A program made the translations under genes and the position numbers. Below, one piece after another: positions 1-5,800 of a stretch of DNA of 6,548 nucleotides. The stretch comes from Solirubrobacterales bacterium (GTDB lineage: Bacteria > Actinomycetota > Thermoleophilia > Solirubrobacterales > Solirubrobacteraceae), in assembly GCA_025963955.1 (NCBI GenBank), contig JAOPZU010000305.1, forward strand, positions 1-6,548. The letters run 5' to 3'. The notes beneath the pieces were generated by a model. The model had not been told where the DNA came from, ran no database searches, and was given only the letters and a program-made list of their open reading frames with translations. Numbering within the stretch: position 1 is the stretch's first letter; the number at the start of each line of letters is the position of its first letter.

Positions 1-2
1 TG

Positions 3-482
3 GACGACGTCGCGGCGATGGCGGACCTCGCGCGGGCGGCGGCCGGCGGGAACGACGCCCGGCTCGCGCTGCGCGGATCCAGCATGGGCGGCTACCTGGC
101 CCTGGTGACGGCGGGAGCGATCCGCGCCGATGCCGTGGTCGCGATCTGCCCGGCCGGCCCCGAGCAGCTGCAGCGCGGGCTTGCCGAGCCGGGACGCTTC
201 GGCTTCGCCCGGGACACGGCGGCCCTGAGCGCCCTGCTCGGGCGGCACGACCTCCACGAGGCGGTCCGTACGCTTCACGCGCCGTTGCTGCTGATGCACG
301 CCCGCGGGGACCTGCAGGTGCCGGTCGAGCAGTCGCAGGAGCTGGCCGCCCTCGCGCCGGACGGCCGCCTGGTCGAGATGCCCGGGGGCCACCACCAGTC
401 GGTGCAGCACGACGGCGAGCTGCTCGGCGTGAGCGTGCGCTTCCTCACGCGGGCGCTGCGGGCAGCTGCCGCGGCGGCCTGA
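3..482 (+). CDS. alpha/beta hydrolase, C-terminal part (5' end outside window)
   Basis: This is the C-terminal portion of an alpha/beta-hydrolase-fold enzyme. The frame is open to the left edge, so the ATG at 18 is probably internal and about the first third to half of the protein is missing. Counting from that Met, the nucleophile elbow reads G-S-S-M-G-G, with Ser22 as the predicted nucleophile. The acid is probably Asp98 in a strand ending LLLMHARGD, and the base is His125 or His126 in PGGHHQ. Spacing and order (Ser, Asp, His) match the fold, so the visible triad looks intact. There is no signal peptide or membrane segment in the visible part. The substrate cannot be read from the sequence; S33-type peptidase/lipase or dienelactone-hydrolase-like enzymes are possible. 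The stop lies five bases before the stop of the converging gene, leaving no room for a separate terminator. Confidence 0.85.
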   Translation, partial: DDVAAMADLARAAAGGNDARLALRGSSMGGYLALVTAGAIRADAVVAICPAGPEQLQRGLAEPGRFGFARDTAALSALLGRHDLHEAVRTLHAPLLLMHARGDLQVPVEQSQELAALAPDGRLVEMPGGHHQSVQHDGELLGVSVRFLTRALRAAAAAA

Positions 483-487
483 GCCGT

Positions 488-1192
488 TCAGGGACCGGCC
501 GGCGCCCCGGGGGCCGTCCCACCGAGGCCGCGTACGAGGTCGCTGAGCGTGTCGGTCGTCCCGGTGATCGCGGCGTTCGCGCCCTGCGCGGCCTTCTCGA
601 GCGTCGGGGCGAGCGGCGGAAGCAGGCCGCCGACGATGCGGCCGAGACCGGCCACCGTCTGCTGCAGCCCGCCGCCGAGGTTGGTGCCGACCGCGTCCGT
701 GGTTTCGGCCAGCGCGCTCGTGACGCCCTTGACGGGCTCGGCCGGCAGCAGGCCGGTCAGGCCCGTGAGGCCGGAGCCCGCGGACGGTGTGGTGCTCGCG
801 GTGCTGACCGGGCTCGGCGGACGCCCTGTCCCGGCGGGGCCGGTGCTCGTCCCCGTGCTTGCCGGGGTGCGCTCGCCGGAAGTGGGAGCCGTCTGGCGGA
901 CGGCTCGAGGGGTGGTGCCGGGACCGGAGCCGGCGGGACGGGTGGCCGTGGGCGCGCGACGGGCGGCGGCCGCCGGGACGACCAGGGCCTGTCCATCGGT
1001 CGCGCCGGGCGACGGAGCGCGACCGGGCAGCGAGAGGGCGGGCTCCGACGTGGCGAGCGGACCGTCGGGCGAGGCGGTGTAGGCCACCAGGCCGCCGACG
1101 ATCAGGGACACCGCGACGACGGCCGCCAGCAGGGCGGCGGTCGAGCCGATGCCGGCGATCGTGGCGCGGTGGGCGGTGAGACGGGGAGCCAT
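488..1192 (-). CDS. membrane-anchored Pro/Thr/Ala-rich protein of unknown function
   Basis: I do not recognise this 234-aa protein. It has a short basic N-terminus (residues 1-10) and one hydrophobic helix at about 18-38 that could be a signal anchor or an uncleaved signal peptide. A low-complexity stretch rich in Pro, Thr, Ser, Ala and Gly (about 41-140) follows and is probably disordered outside the cell. The C-terminal part (about 141-225) is Gly/Leu/Val/Ala-rich with helix-forming patches. There is no cysteine, hence no lipobox, so it is not an Lgt substrate despite lying downstream of lgt. The wide spacer (80 bases) with hairpins suggests it may be controlled apart from lgt. Codons are G/C-ending throughout this frame, which supports it over the opposite-strand frames. 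No clear Shine-Dalgarno precedes the ATG. A cell-wall-spanning or glycosylated surface protein is possible but is inference only. Confidence 0.72.
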   Translation of the reverse strand: MAPRLTAHRATIAGIGSTAALLAAVVAVSLIVGGLVAYTASPDGPLATSEPALSLPGRAPSPGATDGQALVVPAAAARRAPTATRPAGSGPGTTPRAVRQTAPTSGERTPASTGTSTGPAGTGRPPSPVSTASTTPSAGSGLTGLTGLLPAEPVKGVTSALAETTDAVGTNLGGGLQQTVAGLGRIVGGLLPPLAPTLEKAAQGANAAITGTTDTLSDLVRGLGGTAPGAPAGP

Positions 1193-1272
1193 CGGGACGT
1201 TGCAGCACGTGCTGCTCCGAAGACCCTTCGGCGCATCCGGCTCGCCCCTTTAGCGAGTTGGCGCGTTGACGC
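1193..1272 (-). promoter_or_regulatory. structured spacer/leader between lgt and the 234-aa gene
   Basis: This 80-base non-coding spacer holds three inverted repeats in a row. Read on the minus strand, the first is a 5-bp stem CTCGC/GCGAG with loop TAAAGGG (plus 1241-1257). Next comes CCGAA/TTCGG with a five-base loop (1217-1231), extended by TGC/GCA across one G-A mismatch to span 1213-1235. The 14-bp palindrome lies closest to the start codon. Neither hairpin is followed by a T-run. They could be a cis-acting leader of the downstream gene, a weak terminator after lgt, or both. I could not match the layout to any riboswitch class I know. Confidence 0.4.
1202..1215. repeat. perfect 14-bp palindrome with CACGTG core
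   Basis: The sequence GCAGCACGTGCTGC is fully self-complementary with no central spacer. It ends ten bases before the ATG of the 234-aa membrane protein gene on the minus strand. Its symmetry suits a dimeric DNA-binding regulator. In RNA it could not form a normal hairpin without unpairing its centre, and its outer bases overlap the extended stem next to it. The operator role is inference; only the palindrome itself is observed. Confidence 0.45.
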
Positions 1273-2052
1273 TCAGGCTGCGGCGGGCGCGGCGGTCGGC
1301 CCGGCACGAAGCCCACCCGGGCGCCGCGCCAGGAGCAGCAGCCAGAGCGTCCCGAGGGCGGCCATCCCGAGGCTCTCGAACTGCGGGGTCGTCAGGCCGA
1401 GCGCCCCCGTCTCGTTGCGGCGCAGGAACTCAACGAGAAAGCGCTCCACGCCGGCACCCAACAGGTAGAGCGCGAAGAGGACCCCCGGACGGACCCGGTC
1501 CCGCTGCGTCCACAGGACATACGCCCACAGGCCCATCGCGAGCGTCTCGTAGATCGGCGTCGGGTGGACGGTCTGCGTCGTGGGCACGGTGCCGTGCGGG
1601 TAGGCCATGGCCCAGGGCCCGTTCCACGGCTTGCCGTAGTCCCCGTCACCGGAGACCTGGCAGCCGATCCGGCCGATCGCGTAGCCGAGCGCGAGCGGCG
1701 CGGCGCAGATGTCGAGCAGGGCCACGCCCAGCATCCCGCGCCGCCACGCCCACAGCAGGACCGCGATCGCCCCGCCGATCGCGCCGCCGTACCAGACCAG
1801 GCCGGCCCCCCCGAAGATGCCGCCGAGCAGGTCGTCCTTGACCTTGTCGTAGTTCTCGACCAGGTAGTACAGGCGCGAGCCGACGAGGCCGCCGACGAGC
1901 GCCGCGAAGACGATCTCGTAGGCCCAGTCGACGGGGCGACCGGTCTCCTTCAGCCGCCGGGCGATGACCGCCCCGGAGGCGAGGAAGGCGAGGGCGAACA
2001 GCAGCCCGAAGGTCTTGAGGGAGAGGCCAAAGAGGTCGATGTCGGGCTGCAT
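1273..2052 (-). CDS. lgt: prolipoprotein diacylglyceryl transferase
   Basis: Lgt is an integral membrane enzyme that moves the diacylglyceryl group from phosphatidylglycerol to the lipobox cysteine of prelipoproteins, the first step of lipoprotein maturation. The 259-aa length is usual. Hydrophobic segments lie at about 7-30, 46-63, 83-103, 107-125, 168-182, 190-206 and 226-241. Family landmarks are GLVWYGG (84-90), the Lgt signature beginning GRIGC (127-131) with Arg128 matching the essential Arg143 of the E. coli enzyme, HPTPIYE (163-169), and R204/E208 in the ERFLVEF segment. After GRIGC the text reads QVSGDGDYG instead of the classical F-x-N-G version, and Tyr88 stands where E. coli has His103; both look like family variants rather than damage. 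The ATG lies 18 bases after the M23 stop, implying co-transcription. The C-terminal tail (about 243-259) is Ala/Pro-rich and probably cytoplasmic. Confidence 0.95.
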   Translation of the reverse strand: MQPDIDLFGLSLKTFGLLFALAFLASGAVIARRLKETGRPVDWAYEIVFAALVGGLVGSRLYYLVENYDKVKDDLLGGIFGGAGLVWYGGAIGGAIAVLLWAWRRGMLGVALLDICAAPLALGYAIGRIGCQVSGDGDYGKPWNGPWAMAYPHGTVPTTQTVHPTPIYETLAMGLWAYVLWTQRDRVRPGVLFALYLLGAGVERFLVEFLRRNETGALGLTTPQFESLGMAALGTLWLLLLARRPGGLRAGPTAAPAAA

Positions 2053-2070
2053 GCGCCCGTCAGGCTAGAC

Positions 2071-3279
2071 CTAGAGGTAGTTCAGCGGGTTCACGACGGA
2101 GCCGTTCACCCGTACCTCGAAGTGCAGGTGATCCCCGAAGCAGCGGCCGGTGCAGCCGCTGTAGCCGATGATCTGGCCCTGGGTGACGCTCGCGCCCATC
2201 GACGTCGCGAAGCGCGACTGGTGGGCGTAGCAGGTGGCCAGCGACCGGGTGTGCTGCACGCAGGTGAAGTTGCCGTAGCCGCCCGAGGCCGCTTCGCCCT
2301 GGAGCAGCGCGACCCGCCCGCCCGCCGCGGCGCGGATGGGGGTCCCGGCCGGTACGCCGATGTCGATCCCGGGGTGGCAGGACTCCCAGGCCCGGCGCTC
2401 GCAGAACGGCGAGGTGATCGGGCCGTTCACGGGCCAGATCATCGACCCGGACCCGCGCTTGATCGCGCCGGGCGGCAGCGCTCCCGCCGAGCGGGCGAGC
2501 GCGGCGGTGATCTTCGCCTGCTGCGCCTTCAGGCTGCTCAGCGAGCCCTCGAGCTGCTCCCGCTCCCCCTTGACGGACATCAGCCGTGCCCGCTTCTGGG
2601 CCTTCGTCTCGTCGTAGCCGTCGCGGGTGGTGAGCAGCCCGCGCTTGAGCCGGGCGACCTCGTCCCGGCGGGCCTGGATGGCGGCGGCGATGCGCGACTG
2701 CCCGCGCTCGAGCGCCGCCAGGCGGGTCGACGTGGCCCGGGCGTCGGTCTGGGCGGCGCGCACGCCGTCGACGATCCGCTTGTCCTGTTGGCCGATGCGG
2801 CGCATGAAGTCGCTCCGCTCGAGCAGGTCCGCGAAGCCCCGGCTGTCCAGCACGACGGTGACCAGGTCGGGCTTGTCCGCCTCGTAGAGCTCGCGCAGCC
2901 GGTGGGCGAGGGTGACGCGCGCCGCGCGCAGGCGGACGCGCAGCCGGGTCAGCCGCGCCCTCTCGGCCCGCAGCTGCGCCTGAGTGCGGTCGAGCTCGGC
3001 GACCTTCACGTCGAGCTCGGCCTGCACGCGGTCCTGACGGCCCTGGAGCGTGCCGATCCTCGACTGCAGCCGCGCGATGCGCCGCGAGTAGACGGCGATG
3101 TCGCTCGTCAGGACCCGCTCCTTGCTCTTGCGCGCGCCGATCTTCCCCCGGGTGGCATCGATCTTCTTCTGAAGGGTGGCGGCGCTGTGCGCGGTCGGCG
3201 CACCCGCCGAGACGATCGGCAGCGCGGCCCAGAGCAGCAGCGGCAGCACCACCCCGCTGATGAGCAGGCGCAGGCGCAT
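2071..3279 (-). CDS. secreted coiled-coil M23 (LytM) peptidoglycan endopeptidase
   Basis: This 402-aa exported zinc metallopeptidase is predicted to cut peptide cross-links in peptidoglycan. Residues 1-26 form a signal peptide or anchor (basic MRLR, a hydrophobic run, then a small-residue VSAGA site). Two long coiled-coil stretches (about 34-135 and 165-265) flank a short linker, the plan of EnvC/PcsB-like proteins that are often gated by FtsEX. The LytM domain covers about 280-402 and has every catalytic motif: HPGID (zinc ligands His302, Asp306), YAH (His353) and HLH (His384, His386). It should therefore be active, unlike degenerate EnvC-type activators. Six cysteines sit in the catalytic domain as three close pairs. 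The ATG at 3279 is chosen because the signal peptide begins there; the frame stays open far upstream, but only as an antisense artefact across htpX. Lgt follows 18 bases downstream. FtsEX control is inference, as no ftsEX is visible. Confidence 0.9.
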   Translation of the reverse strand: MRLRLLISGVVLPLLLWAALPIVSAGAPTAHSAATLQKKIDATRGKIGARKSKERVLTSDIAVYSRRIARLQSRIGTLQGRQDRVQAELDVKVAELDRTQAQLRAERARLTRLRVRLRAARVTLAHRLRELYEADKPDLVTVVLDSRGFADLLERSDFMRRIGQQDKRIVDGVRAAQTDARATSTRLAALERGQSRIAAAIQARRDEVARLKRGLLTTRDGYDETKAQKRARLMSVKGEREQLEGSLSSLKAQQAKITAALARSAGALPPGAIKRGSGSMIWPVNGPITSPFCERRAWESCHPGIDIGVPAGTPIRAAAGGRVALLQGEAASGGYGNFTCVQHTRSLATCYAHQSRFATSMGASVTQGQIIGYSGCTGRCFGDHLHFEVRVNGSVVNPLNYL

Positions 3280-3456
3280 GGAAGAGGCCGACGGTAGCAA
3301 CGCCAGCCGGTGAGTCTCGACGTCGGCTCGAGGGTTATGGACACCTGCAGCGTGCCTTGCAGTCCCAGGGCCGACGCGCCCGGATGCGGGGCCGGGTGGA
3401 TCCGCTGAGCGTCCTCTTAGGAAGCGTTGAGACAGGCTTGCGATGCTCAGTGCCTC
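3280..3456. promoter_or_regulatory. divergent intergenic region between the M23 gene and htpX
   Basis: This 177-base gap has divergent genes on both sides and should contain their promoters. For the minus-strand M23 gene, a weak candidate is CATAAC at 3334-3339 as a -10 and CTGCAA at 3357-3362 as a -35 with a 17-base spacer; it matches sigma-70 consensus only partly and would give a leader of about 48 bases. For htpX I see no convincing promoter. Short inverted repeats CTGAGC/GCTCAG (3405-3410 and 3445-3450) and AGGC/GCCT (3434-3437 and 3452-3455) lie just before the htpX ATG. No Shine-Dalgarno precedes either start. Confidence 0.4.
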
Positions 3457-4368
3457 ATGGCTGCCCCCTCCTCCTTCGGACGCGACACCGGACTCCAGGT
3501 CCGGATGGTCACGACCCTCGTCCTGCTGGGCCTCGTCTACGCGGTCCTCGTCGGCGCTCTGTTCGCCAGCGGCGCCTCCGGCATCGTCATCGCGATCATC
3601 GCGGGCGGGCTGTTCTTCTTCCAGGTCGTCGCGTCCGAGAAGCTCGCGATGCGCGCCATGGGCGCCCGCGAGGTCTCCCCGCAGGAGGCTCCCGAGCTGC
3701 ACGCGATGATCGAGCGCCTCTGCATCCAGGCCGACCTGCCGAAGCCGCGCGTCGCCGTGGCCCAGAACGCGATGCCGAACGCCTTCGCCATGGGCATCAG
3801 CAAGAAGAACGCCGTCGTCTGCGCGACCACGGGGATCATGGACATCCTCTCCCCCGCCGAGTTGGAGGGCGTCATGGCCCACGAGCTCACGCACATCGCC
3901 AACCGCGACGTGGCGATCATCACCTTCGCGAGCTTCTTCGCGTCGATCGCGTCGATGATCGTGCAGTGGGGCTTCTACTTCACCGGGGGCGGCGAGGACG
4001 ACGAGGACGGCCTGGGCGTCCTCGGCCTGATCCTGGTCTCGGCGGTCGTCTGGATCGTCAGCTTCATGCTGATGCGGGCCCTGAGCCGCTACCGCGAGTT
4101 CGCCGCCGACCGCGGCGCCGCGGTCATCACGGGCCGGCCCTCGGCCCTGTCGAGCGCGCTGCAGCGGATCAACAGCGGCATGGACCGCATCCCGGCGCAG
4201 GACCTGCGCACCCAGGAGATGGCCGCGTTCTTCATCTTCCCGCCCAAGGTGAAGTCGGGGCTCGGCACCCTGTTCGCGACCCACCCGCCGATGGAGAAGC
4301 GCATCGAGGCACTCAACCGCCTGGAGGGCCAGCTGCAGGGCGCCTCCACCCGCGGCCCCTGGGCCTGA
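3457..4368 (+). CDS. htpX: HtpX-type membrane zinc metalloprotease (M48)
   Basis: This 303-aa membrane protease of family M48B removes misfolded or damaged cytoplasmic-membrane proteins. Four hydrophobic segments are visible: about 17-36, 41-59, 153-175 and 186-208. The catalytic motif HELTH (142-146) gives two zinc ligands (His142, His146) and the general base Glu143; the third ligand is Glu214 in YREFAADR. The family C-terminal THPP motif is at 275-278. Between the third and fourth membrane helices is a short acidic loop (GGGEDDEDG, about 177-185). The ATG at 3457 is preferred over an in-frame TTG at 3427 because the family N-terminus begins shortly before the R-D-x-G-L motif. There is no Shine-Dalgarno. 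It heads a plus-strand run with pspAB 28 bases downstream. Adjacency to pspAB and convergence with pspA/pspAA place it in the membrane-stress response. Confidence 0.95.
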   Translation: MAAPSSFGRDTGLQVRMVTTLVLLGLVYAVLVGALFASGASGIVIAIIAGGLFFFQVVASEKLAMRAMGAREVSPQEAPELHAMIERLCIQADLPKPRVAVAQNAMPNAFAMGISKKNAVVCATTGIMDILSPAELEGVMAHELTHIANRDVAIITFASFFASIASMIVQWGFYFTGGGEDDEDGLGVLGLILVSAVVWIVSFMLMRALSRYREFAADRGAAVITGRPSALSSALQRINSGMDRIPAQDLRTQEMAAFFIFPPKVKSGLGTLFATHPPMEKRIEALNRLEGQLQGASTRGPWA

Positions 4369-4396
4369 GGCCACCGGGGCCCCCTAAGCTGCCGCC

Positions 4397-4969
4397 ATGG
4401 GGTTCCTGGACGCACTGCTCGGCAAGCGGAAGGTCGCGAAGGTCGCGCCCGACCGCCTGTTCGCGATCACCACCGCGTCCGTGGCGCTGGAGAGCGCGCA
4501 GGACATCAAGCACCGGGGCGCCGCCGCGGTCGTCTTCCAGCCGCTGGCGACCGGTGACTTCCAGCAGATCGCGTCCGACGTGGAGGAGCTCGTCCGCTCC
4601 ACCGGCGCCGAGACCGGCACCACCGTCGAGACGAGCTCGGACGCCTTCGGCTACCGCTGGTTCGTCCTCCGCGACGACGACATCGAGGATCTCGCCGTCG
4701 GGGTCAACGCGGTGAACGACGCGCTGGCGGTCGGGGGCTACAGCGACCGGATCCTCTGCGCGCTGTTCGCGTTCGAGGACGCGGCAAAGGCTCGGATCTA
4801 CTTCGTCTACAACTACAAGCGCGGCAGCTGGTACCCGTTCGTCCCCGCCGGCGGCGCCCAGCAGCGGTCGAACGAGCGCGAGCTGCAGCTGAAGGCGCAG
4901 CTCACCGGGGAGCTCCCGTTCGAGGCCGAACTCGAGCGCTGGTTCCCGCTGTGGGGCACCCCGATCTGA
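4397..4969 (+). CDS. pspAB: PspA-associated protein PspAB
   Basis: This 190-aa soluble protein resembles the PspAB family found next to PspA or HtpX in actinobacteria and related groups. The recognisable pieces are the N-terminus MGFLDALLGKRK followed by a PDRLFAIT segment (about 18-25), a central FGYRWFVLRDDDIEDL region (about 84-99), and a C-terminal YNYKRGSWYPFVP segment (about 138-150) ending near W182-P-L-W. There is no signal peptide or membrane helix. Its molecular role is unknown; the link to PspA comes from gene neighbourhood and family naming. The start has no Shine-Dalgarno but the N-terminus fits the family. It lies 28 bases after htpX and 17 bases before the next gene, so the three are probably one transcript. 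The assignment rests on motif memory and context, not on a database search. Confidence 0.85.
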   Translation: MGFLDALLGKRKVAKVAPDRLFAITTASVALESAQDIKHRGAAAVVFQPLATGDFQQIASDVEELVRSTGAETGTTVETSSDAFGYRWFVLRDDDIEDLAVGVNAVNDALAVGGYSDRILCALFAFEDAAKARIYFVYNYKRGSWYPFVPAGGAQQRSNERELQLKAQLTGELPFEAELERWFPLWGTPI

Positions 4970-4986
4970 CATCATCGTTGCGGGTC

Positions 4987-5430
4987 ATGAGTGTCCAACC
5001 GCGTCAACCGACGGTGCGTGAAGTGGTCAGCGCCCCGATCGACATCGCCGCCGGGATCGTCACCGAGGTGGTCGCCACCACGGCGGGCATCGCACTGGCC
5101 CCGGCCCGCCTGTTCGCCGCGCTGGGGACGACCGTCGTGCGCCTGCAGCGAACGCTCGACAACCTCGACGACATGAGCGAGGGCGTCACCCACATGGAGC
5201 GCGAGATGCGCGGGATGCGGGCCGACCTGGCCGAGGTCATCGGCGAGCTCGAGGGCATCCGCGACCTCAACCACCACCTGACGATCATCGGCGACGCGGT
5301 CGTCGACATGAACGGCGGCGTGGCGACGATGAGCACGAATGTCGAGGCGCTGAACGGGTCGATCGACAACATCGACGCGCTCGCGGCGCGCCTCGGCCGC
5401 CTCAGCGGCCGGCGCAAGCCCGCGGCCTGA
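4987..5430 (+). CDS. small coiled-coil protein, candidate Psp-response partner
   Basis: I do not recognise this 147-aa protein. Residues 10-50 are apolar and Ala/Val/Ile/Thr-rich (a weak hydrophobic or amphipathic stretch with Pro17 and Pro39). From about 51 to 138 there is a predicted coiled coil: heptad-like spacing of Leu/Ile/Val/Met, many acidic residues, a Met-rich stretch (63-77) and a break at NGG (109-111). The tail is basic (GRRKPAA). There is no clear signal peptide and no cysteine. The ATG at 4987 is chosen over an upstream in-frame GTG at 4951 because the latter would overlap pspAB. The 17-base gap after pspAB implies the same transcript. A short apolar N-terminal segment followed by coiled coil resembles the general plan of membrane-binding stress proteins, but homology to PspA is not visible and function is inferred only from position. 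Confidence 0.8.
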   Translation: MSVQPRQPTVREVVSAPIDIAAGIVTEVVATTAGIALAPARLFAALGTTVVRLQRTLDNLDDMSEGVTHMEREMRGMRADLAEVIGELEGIRDLNHHLTIIGDAVVDMNGGVATMSTNVEALNGSIDNIDALAARLGRLSGRRKPAA

Positions 5431-5468
5431 TCCAGCAGGCTGCGCCGCGGAAGGTCGCGACGGGGTTC

Positions 5469-5497
5469 TCTGCGGGCCGCCGGAGCGGGCCCGCAGA
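5469..5497. terminator. hairpin between convergent arms, possible bidirectional terminator
   Basis: TCTGCGGGCC (5469-5478) is the exact reverse complement of GGCCCGCAGA (5488-5497), giving a 10-bp GC-rich stem with a nine-base loop. It lies between two converging stop codons (ending at 5430 on plus, 5504 on minus). There is no T-run on either side, so it would be of the tail-less type often proposed in high-GC actinobacteria. The bases from 5431 to 5468 hold nothing else I can identify. Confidence 0.65.
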
Positions 5498-5503
5498 TCT
5501 GGT

Positions 5504-5800
5504 TCAGGCCGTGGCGGCCGGCGGGTCCGGGATCAGGCCCTCGCCGGTGAACTCCTTGCGGGCCTCCTCCAGGGAGAGGTCCGCTGGCGGCATGATGAAG
5601 TCCGACGCCTCGAGCTCCTCGTCCCCGAGCGGGGTGCCGTTCCTGCGGATGAAGTCCAGCAGCGCCTCGTACGCCTCGTGGAAACGGTCCTCGTCGTCGG
5701 CGTCGACCGCCGCGACGACGGTGTCGTCCAGCGTGTTCAGCTCGGCATGGTGGCTCTCGTCGAGGCGGTACTGGTCCTCGGAGAAGATCCGCACGATCAT
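5504..5800 (-). CDS. pspAA: PspA-associated protein PspAA
   Basis: This 98-aa acidic cytoplasmic protein matches the PspAA family, small partners encoded directly after pspA in actinobacteria and some other phyla. Features seen: the N-terminal strand MIVRIFSEDQYRL, then L-N-x-L-D-D (21-26), an acidic helix with a D-E-D-R-F element (36-40), the G-T-P-L-x-D-E-E-L motif (55-63), S-D-x-x-x-P-P (66-72) and the C-terminal GEGLIPD (86-92). There is no membrane segment. Its ATG overlaps the pspA stop in an ATGA arrangement, and a strong Shine-Dalgarno lies just upstream, so both coupling and independent initiation are possible. It should be made together with PspA and is thought to act with it, but its mechanism is not established. 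Confidence 0.9.
   Translation of the reverse strand: MIVRIFSEDQYRLDESHHAELNTLDDTVVAAVDADDEDRFHEAYEALLDFIRRNGTPLGDEELEASDFIMPPADLSLEEARKEFTGEGLIPDPPAATA

Noticed and set aside
549..1082. 177-codon plus-strand frame opposite the 234-aa membrane protein
   Set aside because: The minus frame has a proper membrane helix and G/C-ending codons throughout; the plus frame has neither domain nor start context.
1193..1272. A c-di-GMP-I or ydaO-type riboswitch in the spacer
   Set aside because: The conserved cores of these classes are not present; only short generic stems and purine-rich loops are seen.
1564..3297. 577-codon open frame on the plus strand opposite lgt and the M23 gene
   Set aside because: It lies antisense to two well-supported genes with full family motifs. 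Its product is compositionally odd and without domains. Long antisense frames are expected where G/C-rich third positions remove stop codons.
3420..3448. GGAAGC with GATGCT 17 bases later as an ECF or sigma-70 promoter for htpX
   Set aside because: The match to any consensus is poor; neither box is convincing, and similar pairs arise easily by chance.
3427..3456. In-frame TTG as an earlier htpX start
   Set aside because: It adds ten residues with two cysteines that do not look like an HtpX N-terminus, and no ribosome-binding site precedes it.
3280..4374. Upstream extension of the M23 frame across the intergenic region and antisense to htpX (767 codons in total)
   Set aside because: The signal peptide begins at the ATG ending at 3279, and the extension is low-complexity sequence antisense to a clear htpX. 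The open frame is a composition artefact.
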